Assembly (NCBI GenBank): GCA_965248155.1
Contig: CBDFIO010000002.1
Location: forward strand, 682,001 to 746,000
DNA length: 64,000 nucleotides
Direction: 5' to 3'
DNA from: RFSX01 sp965248155
GTDB taxonomy: Bacteria > Bacteroidota > Bacteroidia > Chitinophagales > Saprospiraceae
A model generated the notes under the pieces. The model had not been told where the DNA came from and did no database searches. It worked only from the letters and a program-made list of their open reading frames with translations. Positions 1-11,400 of this stretch are shown here, one piece after another (within the stretch, counting starts at the first letter, position 1; every line of letters begins with the position of its first letter). The position numbers and the translations under genes are program-made.

Positions 1-3000
1 TAGGAGGACTGGTATTACCAACTACGACAGTACAAGAGGTTGAACAACCATTGGAATCTGTTATAACAACAGAATAATTTCCTGCTACAAGTCCGGTAGC
101 AATTGAGCTCGTCGCACCATTACTCCATAGATAACTATAAGATCCATTTCCTCCACTGGCTACTACAGTTGCACTACCATTTGCTAGACTGCAGCTCGCT
201 GGAATACTACTGATTGTACAACTTGGTGTACTTGAACTTCCAACGACTACACTACAAGATGTTGTACATCCATGGCTATCTGTAATGGCAACACTATATG
301 TTCCTGCCGTTAAACCAGTTATCGTAGAGAATGTTGAACCATTGCTCCATAAGTAAGTATAAGAACCACTTCCTCCACTGGCAACAACTGTTGCACTTCC
401 ATTGGCATGTCCACAAGATGCATTCGTACTCGTAATTGTACATGTTGGAGCACTTGTGCTTCCAACAAGAACATTACAAGATGTTGTACATCCATGAGAA
501 TCTGTAACTACAACTGAATATGAACCTGCTGATAAGCCGGTTATTGTTGCAGTAGTTCCTCCATTGCTCCACAAGTAATTATATGAACCACTTCCTCCGC
601 TTGCTGACACAGTAGCGCTACCATTGGCAACACCACACGTAGCATCTGAACTCGAAATACTGCAATACGGAGCTCCACTACTTCCAACTGTAACATGACA
701 AGAAGTTGAACATCCATTACTATCTGTGATTACTACACTATATGTTCCACCTGCAAGACCTGTTATGGTTGCAGTTGTTCCTCCATTACTCCATAAGTAA
801 CTATATGAACCACTTCCTCCACTTGCAACAACTGTTGCACTTCCATTGGCATGTCCACAAGTTGCATATGTGCTTGATATTGAGCATGTCGGTGCACTTG
901 TACTACCTACTACAGCACTACAAGAACTTGAACATCCATGAGTGTCAGTAATAACTACACTGTATGTTCCAGCCGTGAGTCCTGTAATTGTAGATGTATT
1001 TCCACCATTGCTCCATAAATATGTGTATGAACCACTTCCTCCACTGGCAACAACTGTTGCACTTCCATTGGCATGTCCACAAGATGCATTCGAACTTGAT
1101 ATTGAGCAAGTCGGTGCACTACTACCTGAGATGAATGTATTGCAAGTAGTTGTACATCCGTGAGCGTCGGTAACTACCACACTATATGCTCCGGAACTTA
1201 ATCCTGATATTGTTGAACTCGTTGAACCATTATTCCATAAGTAAGTATATGGTCCTGTTCCGCCACTTGCAAAAGCAGTAGCAGTTCCATTTGCTAATCC
1301 ACATGTTATTTGTGTTCCACTAACATTGCATGTAGGAGCAGTAGAGTTATGAACCATGACATTACAATTTGTAGCACATCCATTGCTGTCAGTTACAACA
1401 ACATTATAAGTGCCAGCTGCTAAGCCTGATATTGTTGAACTCGTCGCTCCGTTACTCCATAAGTAACTATATACTCCACTTCCTCCACTGGCAACAACAG
1501 TTGCACTACCATTAGAATGTCCACAAGTTGTACTTGAACTAGAAATTGAACAAGCTGGTGAACTAGTTGAACCAATATGTACAGAACAAGTAGTTGTACA
1601 TCCATGGGAATCTGTGACAACAACACTGTAAGTACCGGCTGATAGGCCTGATATCGTTGATGTTGTAGATCCATTATTCCATAAATAACTATATGTTCCA
1701 CTGCCACCACTGGCAGACACTGTTGCACTTCCGTTTGGAAGACCACAAGAAGCATCTGAGCTACTGATGTGACAAGTTGGTGAACTAGAATTTCCAACAA
1801 TTACACTACAAGATGTTTTACATCCATGGCTATCAGTAATGAGAACACTATATGTTCCAGCTCCTAATCCGGTAATTGTTTGAGTCGTATGTCCTGTACT
1901 CCAGGCATAGCTGTATGATCCACTTCCACCACTGGCAATAACCGTTGCAGTACCATTGTATAAACCACATGTACTATCTGTGCTAGAAATTGTGCAGCTT
2001 GGTGCACTGCTATGTGCAATAGTTACTGTACAAGATGTAGAACATCCTGATCCATCAGTTATAACTACGCTGTATGTTCCTGGTAATAAATTCGATATTG
2101 TAGATGTCGTAGCTCCGTTACTCCATAAGTAACTATAAGACCCACTTCCACCACTTGCAAAGACTGTCGCACTACCATTTGCATGTCCACATGTTGTATT
2201 AGATCCACTAATCGTACATGTTGGAGTATTGCTATGTCCAATAGTTATTGTGCAAGATGTAGAACATCCTGATCCATCAGTGACAACAACACTATATGTT
2301 CCTGGTAATAAATTCGATATTGTTGATGTCGTAGATCCAGTACTCCATAGATAGCTATAAGATCCACTTCCACCACTTGCAAAGACTGTCGCACTACCAT
2401 TTGCTAATCTACACGTCGTATCAGTTCCACTAATCGTACATGTCGGATTATTACTTGTTCCGATAAATACAGTACAACTAGTTATACATTCTTTAGAATC
2501 TGTAACAACCACACTATACGTACCGCCGCTTAATCCAAAAATAGATTGAGTTGTAGCACCTGTGCTCCACAGATAACTATATGGTCCAGTTCCACCACTT
2601 GCAAATACAGTCGCACTTCCGTTTGCTAATCCGCATGTCGTATCTGTTCCATTAATTGTACAACTTGGAGAATTTGAAGTACCAATAGTTATTGTGCAAC
2701 TAGTTGAACAACCAGTATAGTCTGTGACTACTACTGAATACACTCCTGAAACTAAATTAGAGATAGTCGCTGACGATGCTCCATTACTCCATAAGAATGT
2801 ATAAGGAGCAACTCCTCCACTGGCATGAACTGTAGCACTTCCATTATTCTCTCCACAGCTCGTGTTCACATGTGTTATTTCACATGAAGGAGCACTACTG
2901 TGTCCTATATTAATATTACAACTGGAAGTACATCCATTGGAGTCTGTAACAACAACAGAATAAAATCCAGCTGATAAATTATTTATTGTCGAGCTTATAG

Positions 3001-3990
3001 CCCCAGTATTCCATAGGTAGCTATAACTACCAGATCCTCCTATCCCAAATACAGTTGCTGATCCATTATTCAATCCACAACTTGTGTCAGTTCCCCAAAT
3101 AGTGCACGAAGGTGAACTACTAGGAGCAATATTTACTGAGCAATTAGTATGACATCCTTTACTGTCTGTAATTACTACAGAATAAACACCAGACGCTTTA
3201 TTAATAATTGAAGATGATGTCTCTCCAGTATTCCACAAATATGCATAAGGTGGAAATCCTCCCGTAACTGCAACACTGGCAGAACCATTGCTAAATCCAC
3301 AAGATGCATCTGTGCCCATTATAGAACAAGTAGGAGAACTACTACCTGCGATATAGACACTGCAGTTAGTAATACATCCATAGGAATCCGTAACAACTAC
3401 AGAGTAAGTTCCAGAATTTAATCCGGAAATCGTAGATGTTGTAGCCCCAGTATTCCATAAGTATGTATAGCTTCCCGAACCACCACCTGTAACAACAGTC
3501 GCACTTCCATTATTAAAACCACAACTTGTATCTCTTCCATTAATGCTACAAGTTGGAGCTGAACTTTCATGAATAGTTACACTACAAGATGTCGTACAAT
3601 GTTCTGAATCTGTAACAATAACAGAATATGTTCCTGGTACCAAGTTAGAAATTGTAGCACTGGTTGCTCCTGTACTCCATAAGTAGGAATATCCTCCTGA
3701 ACCATTTATAGCAAGAACCGTTGCGCTACCATTATATAATCCACAACTTGTGTCTGTTCCTGATATATTACAAGTTGGTGAACTTGTATTGCTAATGTGT
3801 ACATTACAACTAGTCGTACATCTTTCAGAGTCGGTAACTACTACTGAATATAAGCCCGAATTTAAACCACTAATTATTTGGTTTGTAGAGCCCGTACTCC
3901 ATAAGTAGGAATATCCTCCTGATCCTCCGAATGCATTCACTGTTGCACTACCATTATTCAAGCCACAAGTAGTTTTACTATTACTTGTAG
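1..3990 (-). repeat. Array of 18 isometric 222-bp SprB repeats
   Basis: The same anchor (a CCATTRCTCCATAAGTA-like string) recurs at 117, 339, 561, 783, 1005, 1227, 1449, 1671, 1893, 2115, 2337, 2559, 2781, 3003, 3225, 3447, 3669 and 3891. Every step is exactly 222 bp (74 codons). Sequence identity falls from left to right: units near the left edge are most alike, and those near 3900 are more diverged. The array is coding throughout. Confidence 0.9.
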
Positions 3991-5892
3991 TACACTGAAG
4001 GCTCTTCGGATTAGTATAAATATACTGGTCACATGATGCCGTCCTTCCGCATTCGTCAGTAATTGAATAAGTATAAATATATACCGCTCCATCGCAATCG
4101 TTGCCTGAAACTAATGTTGGTCCACTTTCACTCAAAGTATAAGATAATAAGCAAGAAACTGTGGTTGTTGGAATTCCTGGAATAAAATCATCTATATGAG
4201 ATAATGTTACATCAATAGGACAAACTATTGTCGGAGGATCATTATGAATCGTAAATGTTTGAGTACAACTCACAAATCTTCCACAATCATCAACCACACT
4301 ATAAGTAATCTCATATTTAGCTCCAGAACATCCGGCTTGACCACTTACCAAAGTAGGTCCAGTTGTTGTTACTATTGTAGAAATACCACACGGTGTTGTA
4401 ATATGTGGTGTATTCATCTTAATATGCGAAACACATTCAACTATCTCATCAGGTGGACAAACAAGAACTGGAGGATGATTCATTATAGTAAACCTCTGAG
4501 TACACGAAGCTGAACGTCCACAATCATCCAGGACAGTATAGACAACTTCATAGATAGCTCCATCACAATTCTCCTTCCCGCTTACCAATGTAGGTCCAAA
4601 ATGGCTAATTGAATATGAAAGATTACATGAAGTAGATACATTAGGATTAATTATTTCTATGTCATCTGCACATTCAACACTAACATCTGATGGACAAGAA
4701 ATTGTTGGTCCCTCATTATGTATAGTGAAGAATTGCCAGCAGCTCGTTGATCGTCCACAAGCGTCTTCAACTGTATATGTGATTTCATATACTGCTCCCG
4801 GGCAATTTGCTTGACCAGAAATGAGTATCGGAGCCGAATATCTTGTTGTATAACTTAAACCACACGATGTCAATACCGTAGGTACTCCTGGATCAATATG
4901 ATAGAAACATTCTACTGTCTGATCTGCTGGACATACTATCGTAGGTCCATCGTTATGGAGAGTAAATGTCTGTGTACATGACGCAATTCGTCCACATCCA
5001 TCAGTTACCGTATAAATAATCTCATATTTAGCTCCATCACAATTCTCCTTCCCACTAATCAAAGTAGGTCCAGCATGAGTAACCGTGGTATGTAGTCCAC
5101 ATGAACTAGATACAGTTGGTGTTCCAACGATTATATCACTTATACATTCCACAGTCTGATCTGCCGGACATACAATAGTAGGTCCATTATTATGAATTGT
5201 AAATGTCTGTGTACATGAAGCCGTTCTACCACAGGCATCTTCAACATTGTATATTATTGAATAAACAGCACCATGACAATTTGCAATTCCACTTACCAAA
5301 GCAGGTCCAGTTGTTGTTAATGTTGTATGTAATCCACAAGAACTTGTAATTGTTGGAGTCCCTACAATAATATGTGATGCACATTCTACTGTCTGGTCTG
5401 CTGGACATACAATCGTTGGCCCATTATTATGGATCGTAAATATCTGAATACATCTCGCAATTCTACCACATTCATCCGTAACAGTATAAATGATTTCATA
5501 CTTCGCTCCTGGACAATTATTTTGACCATAGACTAAGTGTGGTCCAGTTGTCGTCACTGTCGTACCCAAATAACATGAACTTGTAACTGTCGGTGTACCT
5601 ATTATTATGTGTGATACACATTCTACAGTCTGATCCGCTGGACAAACAATAGTTGGCCCATCATTATGAATCGTAAATGTCTGTGTACATGAAGCCGTTC
5701 TACCACAGGCATCAACTACCGTATAGACTATTTCATAGTTAGAACCTGAACAATTTGCAGTTCCGCTGACTAATGTTGGTCCTACATGTGTTATTGTCGT
5801 ATTCAATCCACATGAACTTATTATAGTTGGAGTCCCAACAACAATATCGCTTTCACATTCTACTGTCTGGTCTGCTGGACATATTATTGTCC
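1..5892 (-). CDS. Giant SprB/HYR-repeat surface adhesin, partial (runs off left edge)
   Basis: The minus-strand frame stays open from about 5892 to the left edge with no stop codon. In transcription order it encodes 8 HYR-type modules of 79 aa, each with a CPADQTVEC-like start and a DxCGR core. After these come 18 SprB repeats of 74 aa (TSCG..NGSATV..GGSGSYTYLW.., ending VVVTDSxGCTTSC). SprB repeats are known from the large gliding and adhesion proteins exported by the type IX secretion system, so a cell-surface adhesin is the likely role. The C-terminus and any sorting domain lie outside the window. The frame continues the HYR array of 5893-6627, but a one-base insertion at 5891-5894 separates the two. 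There is no signal peptide or start of its own, so this copy is probably not expressed as an exported protein unless the frameshift is an assembly error. Confidence 0.85.
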
Positions 5893-6627
5893 GGTCCATC
5901 ATTATGGATTGTAAATGTCTGCACACAATATGCAGTCCTGCCACAATCATCCTCTACTGTATATACGATCTCATACTCAGCTCCAGGACAATCTGCTTGC
6001 CCATATACTAAGGTCGGTCCACTTGTCGTCACTGTCGTTCCTAAATGACACGAACTTGTAACCGTTGGTGTACCGATATGGATATCTGACGCACATTCTA
6101 CAGTCTGATCTGCTGGACACATTATCGTAGGTCCATCATTATGGATTGTAAATGTCTGCACACAATATGCAGTCCTGCCACAATCATCCTCTACTGTATA
6201 TACGATCTCATACTCAGCTCCAGGACAATCTGCTTGCCCATATACTAAGGTCGGTCCACTTGTCGTCACTGTCGTTCCTAAATGACACGAACTTGTAACC
6301 GTTGGTGTACCGATATGGATATCTGACGCACATTCTACAGTCTGATCTGCTGGACACATTATCGTAGGTCCATCATTATGGATTGTAAATGTCTGCACAC
6401 AATATGCAGTCCTGCCACAATCATCCTCTACTGTATATACGATCTCATACTCAGCTCCAGGACAATCTGCTTGCCCATATACTAAGGTCGGTCCACTTGT
6501 CGTTACTGTCGTTCCTAAATGACACGAACTTGTAACCGTTGGTGTACCGATATGGATATCTGACGCACATTCTACAGTCTGATCTGCTGGACATACAATT
6601 GTAGGTTCGTCATTATCTATTGTAAAT
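3991..6627 (-). repeat. Array of 11 isometric 237-bp HYR repeats
   Basis: The TGCTGGAC-like anchor (encoding the CPADQ region) sits at 4214, 4451, 4688, 4925, 5162, 5399, 5636, 5873, 6111, 6348 and 6585. All steps are 237 bp except one of 238 bp, which pinpoints the single inserted base near 5892. The three units between 5894 and 6600 are almost identical in DNA, suggesting recent tandem duplication or gene conversion. The older units differ at many sites. Confidence 0.9.
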
Positions 6628-6641
6628 GGGTGCTGGGTCAA
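5853..6641 (-). pseudogene. 5'-truncated, frameshifted N-terminal part of the giant adhesin (HYR modules)
   Basis: This frame encodes three and a half HYR modules, the last three nearly identical at DNA level (period 237 bp). Its only available start is a TTG inside the neighbouring IS1 end. The first residues after it (TQHP) come from IS sequence, and the adhesin proper begins at FTIDNDEP. No signal peptide is present, so the true 5' end has been removed. Near 5892 the sequence reads CCGG where the sister repeats need one base fewer. This throws the frame into an unrelated tail ending in SSRPDSRM. Removing one base restores a continuous frame into the 1-5892 part. It is a fragment of a larger gene broken by IS1 and then by a frameshift or sequencing error. 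Confidence 0.8.
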
Positions 6642-7079
6642 ATAGGCTGATGATCTCCATAAGTTCCTGATTTATAATAGTATTTTTCGATGTACATACC
6701 AATGACATTATCGTGAATCTGTTCATTTTTGGAAAAGCAAATGGTTTTTCTATTAAGACGTTTGATATGCGTTCTAAAATTCAAGTTTTTCCGTTCTATT
6801 TTCCAAGTCAAATCTTTCCCAATAGTATGTAAGCTTTTTGGCAATGACCTACTATAAGCTCCCCAATCATCCGTATAATAGTCACCAATGGGAATGTCTT
6901 TAAGAAGATCCAGAAGTTTTTCAAAGCTCTCATCGGTACGCTTTCCATTAACCCAAGCCAAAATCATCCCGGAATGCTTATCCATCGCATACCAAGTCCA
7001 CCTTTGATTCGCCTTACTGCCAACATAAGACCAAAACTCATCTGCCTCTGCTGTATAGTGAAAACTTACTGCCAAATTA

Positions 7080-7445
<366 letters not shown>

Positions 7446-7485
7446 GTGCTAATATAAGAAACTCAACCTATTTAAACCACTATCC

Positions 7486-8345
7486 AAAAGAAGTGTAGTT
7501 AATCTGGGAAGAAAGAATATTAATGGAAAAGATAGTAAAGACCAGGCAAAGCAATGCACCTCTATTAGTAATAACACTAATAGCAAAAGCAAGCTCCTTC
7601 ATTTGAATTAGATAAGCCTGCATAAAGCAATTATAATTTGCTTTTGCTAACATAAATATTCACTGATTTGGACTTTCTGTATATGTTGATTTTACTTCTT
7701 CAATTTAATTACCAAAGAATATCAACTATACATTCCCTGTTGTAGGTTGATTCAGGGAAAAAATCACATATTAAAATGTCTACGGATAACTGAAGACTTT
7801 AAATTCAGAAAGACAACCTTAATATTCTATTAAGATCAACAGGTAGGTTTCTGATATTGAGTTAAAACTCTAATATCAGAAACAAATATATATAATATTT
7901 CTATATATATAGAAATTTATAATATAAAAAACCATTATGTGTTCTAATGGGCTTTAAATTGAATAAAATGGGTGTTATTCAAATAAAAAAGACCCTTATG
8001 AAAAAAGAGTCTCTACTTTTAAATTTATTACTAATGAATATCTGTTTTTAGATTAACATCATTTGCTAAAAATATTATTTTCTATAGTTAACTTAAGATA
8101 TTCAATTCCTGGTGATTTAGTTCCGTTTCGATCTATTCTGTATTCTTGTTTAACTGCTCAGAAGATTTTCTCCTTGATTAATAATCATTCATCTACAAAG
8201 TGAAATGCCTATTAAATATTACTCGTTTTTTTTAAAATTACAAGCTAGAGAAATGCTTTCTTTCTTAGGAAATGTTTTCACTTTAAAGAATTCTGCAATG
8301 AGGACTACCCCCACTTTTAAAAATTAATTATTAGGTTTTAAAACA
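7486..8345. other. Non-coding region with a cluster of inverted repeats
   Basis: No convincing gene is present. Several perfect inverted repeats are: an 8-bp stem at 7562-7583; a 12-bp pair at 7581-7592 and 7638-7649 (TAGCAAAAGCAA and its complement); a 12-bp stem with an inner 4-bp stem at 7847-7883 (GTTTCTGATATT...AATATCAGAAAC); and a 20-bp perfect palindrome at 7897-7916. A weak terminator-like hairpin lies at about 7989-8014. The sequence is very AT-rich. It may be the remains of the DNA that once separated the adhesin from the next gene. Confidence 0.6.
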
Positions 8346-8376
8346 AAAAAGAGACCCAATAAATGAGTCTCTTTTT
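8346..8376 (-). terminator. Rho-independent terminator for the 8405-13222 gene
   Basis: The stem AAAAAGAGACCCA / TGAGTCTCTTTTT has one mismatch and a 5-nt loop (ATAAA). It has A/T runs on both sides, so it can act in either direction. It lies 29 bp past the stop codon of the minus-strand gene. Confidence 0.8.
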
Positions 8377-8404
8377 ATGAAATAGTAGTGCTAACGAATA
8401 ATTC

Positions 8405-11400
8405 TTAATCGAGGAGTACCATCTTGTAGTCAGCTGTTGACTCATTGCTAATCAACCTTACATAAACTACTCCATTTGTACCTATGATATCTCGCTCTAT
8501 ATTTTTGATTTGGCTACCCCCATTGCTGTAGCCTGATTCTTTATATAATAGTTTACCAGTCACATCATAAAATGTCCATTCAATAGGACCTTCTGTATCG
8601 GTCGAAAATTCTATTTCAGTAGATTCTATCCAAGGATTCGGATGAACGGAGTGAATAGATACAGCATCTGCTGAAATTGTATTACTACCTATTGACTTGA
8701 TATTACCGGATTCATTATATGCTTCGGATCTTGTAATCTTAGAGCTTATTCTAAATAAATCGTCAGAGTTAAGATTATTCTTAATTCTTAATCTGATTTC
8801 AAATAAAATTTCACCTTCCTCTACAGTTTCAGATGAGCTATTATGATAACTCATGCTTAACCACCCTTCATCTTGTTTGTCGATATTAACATTCTCTTCA
8901 AGATTAAGATCCAATTCACCAGCTATTACATCAATTACTTCAATATCCCTAGCTTCAAATTCAATTGTTGTTTGCCAACCATGAATGTTCTGATAACTGC
9001 TTGCATAAACCGGAATAGAAACTATCTCTCCTCTTTCAAGAATCATGTGATCTATAACGAAATCTAATTGCTCTGATGATCTGTTTTCGGTAGGATGCCC
9101 CGTCATGTTTGTATTAGCAATTACACTTCCGTTTACATCTCCAATCTTGACTCCAACAAAATCAATATCCATATTTTCAGACAAGTTGTTGATCTCATAA
9201 TCTTCTGGGAATTCGTTGATCCATGGATCCAAAGCATCAAGGAATTGATACTCGGCATCTATAAATCTCCAACTTTTATTATTAGGCAGTTCAGCATAAA
9301 CTCCTAGGATTAATTTTCTTAACTCAATCATATCTACAGCACTAATATCTTCACTGCTATTAACATCAGCAGCTATAAGTTTATAAGGGCTATTTAATTT
9401 TTCTAATCCCAGAACATGTCTCTGAATATAAATAAGGTCAAGGGTGCTTATACCATTAAGATGCTCAATATCTTTTTCGGGTTCCACTACGTATGATCCC
9501 CCCATTGGCATGTTATTGAAAGCATATATTCCAGAATTGTCTGTAATCTCTTCCAGATCAACAACTCCAAGTGAAACCATTACTCCTTCAATCTCGTCAA
9601 ATGTTTCTGTGTATATATCTCCTTCTACATTAACAGTGTTCATCATAGCTGGACATATATCTACAGAATTTGAATCTATTACCATAATAGTAGCTTCACA
9701 GAAATCCTGAGCTCCTGTAGTAATATCAGTCACCCAAAGTCTATAAGTTCTCAGTCCTAAACTGTCACAATCATAGATGACGGATTTTATCGTCGTATCA
9801 GAACTCATACTTATCGTAATTGCATTATTACAGGTATGGAAACTTCCCCCATCAAGCAAGCTGGCAGGTACTTCAACTAACTCTGTATCCTCAATCATAT
9901 CATTATCAGTATCCTCTGGTTGCACATATACTGATATTCCGTTATAACAAACAGGGCTTGGAGTTTTAGTATTTCTAACTTCAATATTCTGAATTTCAAA
10001 ATCGCTATTTCCGCAACCATCCATTACTGACCACTCTATCGTGTACATTCCAACAACAAATACACTATCTATTGCATTGGTATCTCCAACTGCTATTATA
10101 TTATCCATACCATCTTTCATAATATATGAATACAGGAGTGGGTTGTTACAGTCATCCGTTGCTTCTACTTTAATAGAAACATCACCACTTTCACAATCTA
10201 CATTGCCCGATTCAAACAATATGTCTTTGATTTCTTCGAATTCTGGAGGAATTGTATTAGTCAACTCAATTATTTGAGGAAAAGGAATAGTCCACTTTTC
10301 AATAGTGCCGTTGATATTACTACACCAATTTATTACAGTCCAAGTTCTTTCTATTAATACACATTCAGCGCCACCAGGAGAGCCTTCAAATATTTCATCC
10401 TGATAATCATACCCGAGTAGGCTACATTCATCATCTCCTGCTGTAAATACAGGAACATTAAAGTTTTCAGGAAGTGCTTGAGGTAATAAATCATTCAGAC
10501 CACAGGCATCTTGTGCTTGATAATTCAATGGCCATTGAATATTTGCTTCGACAAATGGAGTCAGATTATTAATAAATATATGTTGAAAACAGGTTTGATA
10601 TACTAATCCTGTAGGATCGCGTAATTCAAATTGCCGTGTAATTTCTCCTATTCCACACTGATTGACATCATCCGCTGTAATTTCCATGACAACTTGTGTC
10701 TCAGCACAGTTATCGTTTACAACCGGGTCACCGAAAGTTACACCTAGATTATCAAGATCATAACCGTCCCTACAATCTATTGTCATGTCTACCGGACATG
10801 TCATACTTGGTGGGATTTTATCATTAACATGAACCCTTATCATACACTGATTTGTGTTTCCTCCCTTATCTGTAGCTTGCAAGACAATCATGAGATCCTG
10901 TCCTACATCTTCACAGCAAAATGAAATGCTTTCACCAAATAATGTGTCAGCGGCTATACAAATAGTATCCATACGCCGAATTTCCACTTTATCAAGCCCA
11001 CATTCATCCCAACTTCCTTCGTCAAAAGTTCCTACGAATACTTCAGCAATACCACCAAAACTTAAATTGACATCTACATCCTGATCACAAATTGCAACAG
11101 GTTCTGTATCATCTCTTACAGTAACTGTCATATCACAAGAACTCATATTGTCACACTCATCGTTTGCTATATAAGTGATGATATTTTCTCCAACTTCTAA
11201 TTCAACTTCTCCTCCATTTTCTTTTAAATATCCTAGAGGATAATCTATTGCAACTTCAACATCATGTCCGCATTCATCGATAGGATTAACAGAAGGTAAT
11301 AAAATAGCAGCTGCACAATCATCATTTGTTGTTACAGTGAAATCATCCGGGCATTCAAATATTGGTGCTTCATCATCAATAATCTCTATCAATTGTAATC

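Noticed and set aside
742..1163. Short plus-strand open frames
   Set aside because: They are antisense shadows of the repeat array.
1420..1800. Open frame on the minus strand in the SprB region
   Set aside because: It lies in a different frame from the continuous SprB-coding frame and its translation (MLEILVHQLV..) is repetitive nonsense.
1..6627. CRISPR-like regular repetition
   Set aside because: The repeat period is 222 or 237 bp with an open reading frame throughout and no short direct repeat or spacers; it is a coding repeat array.
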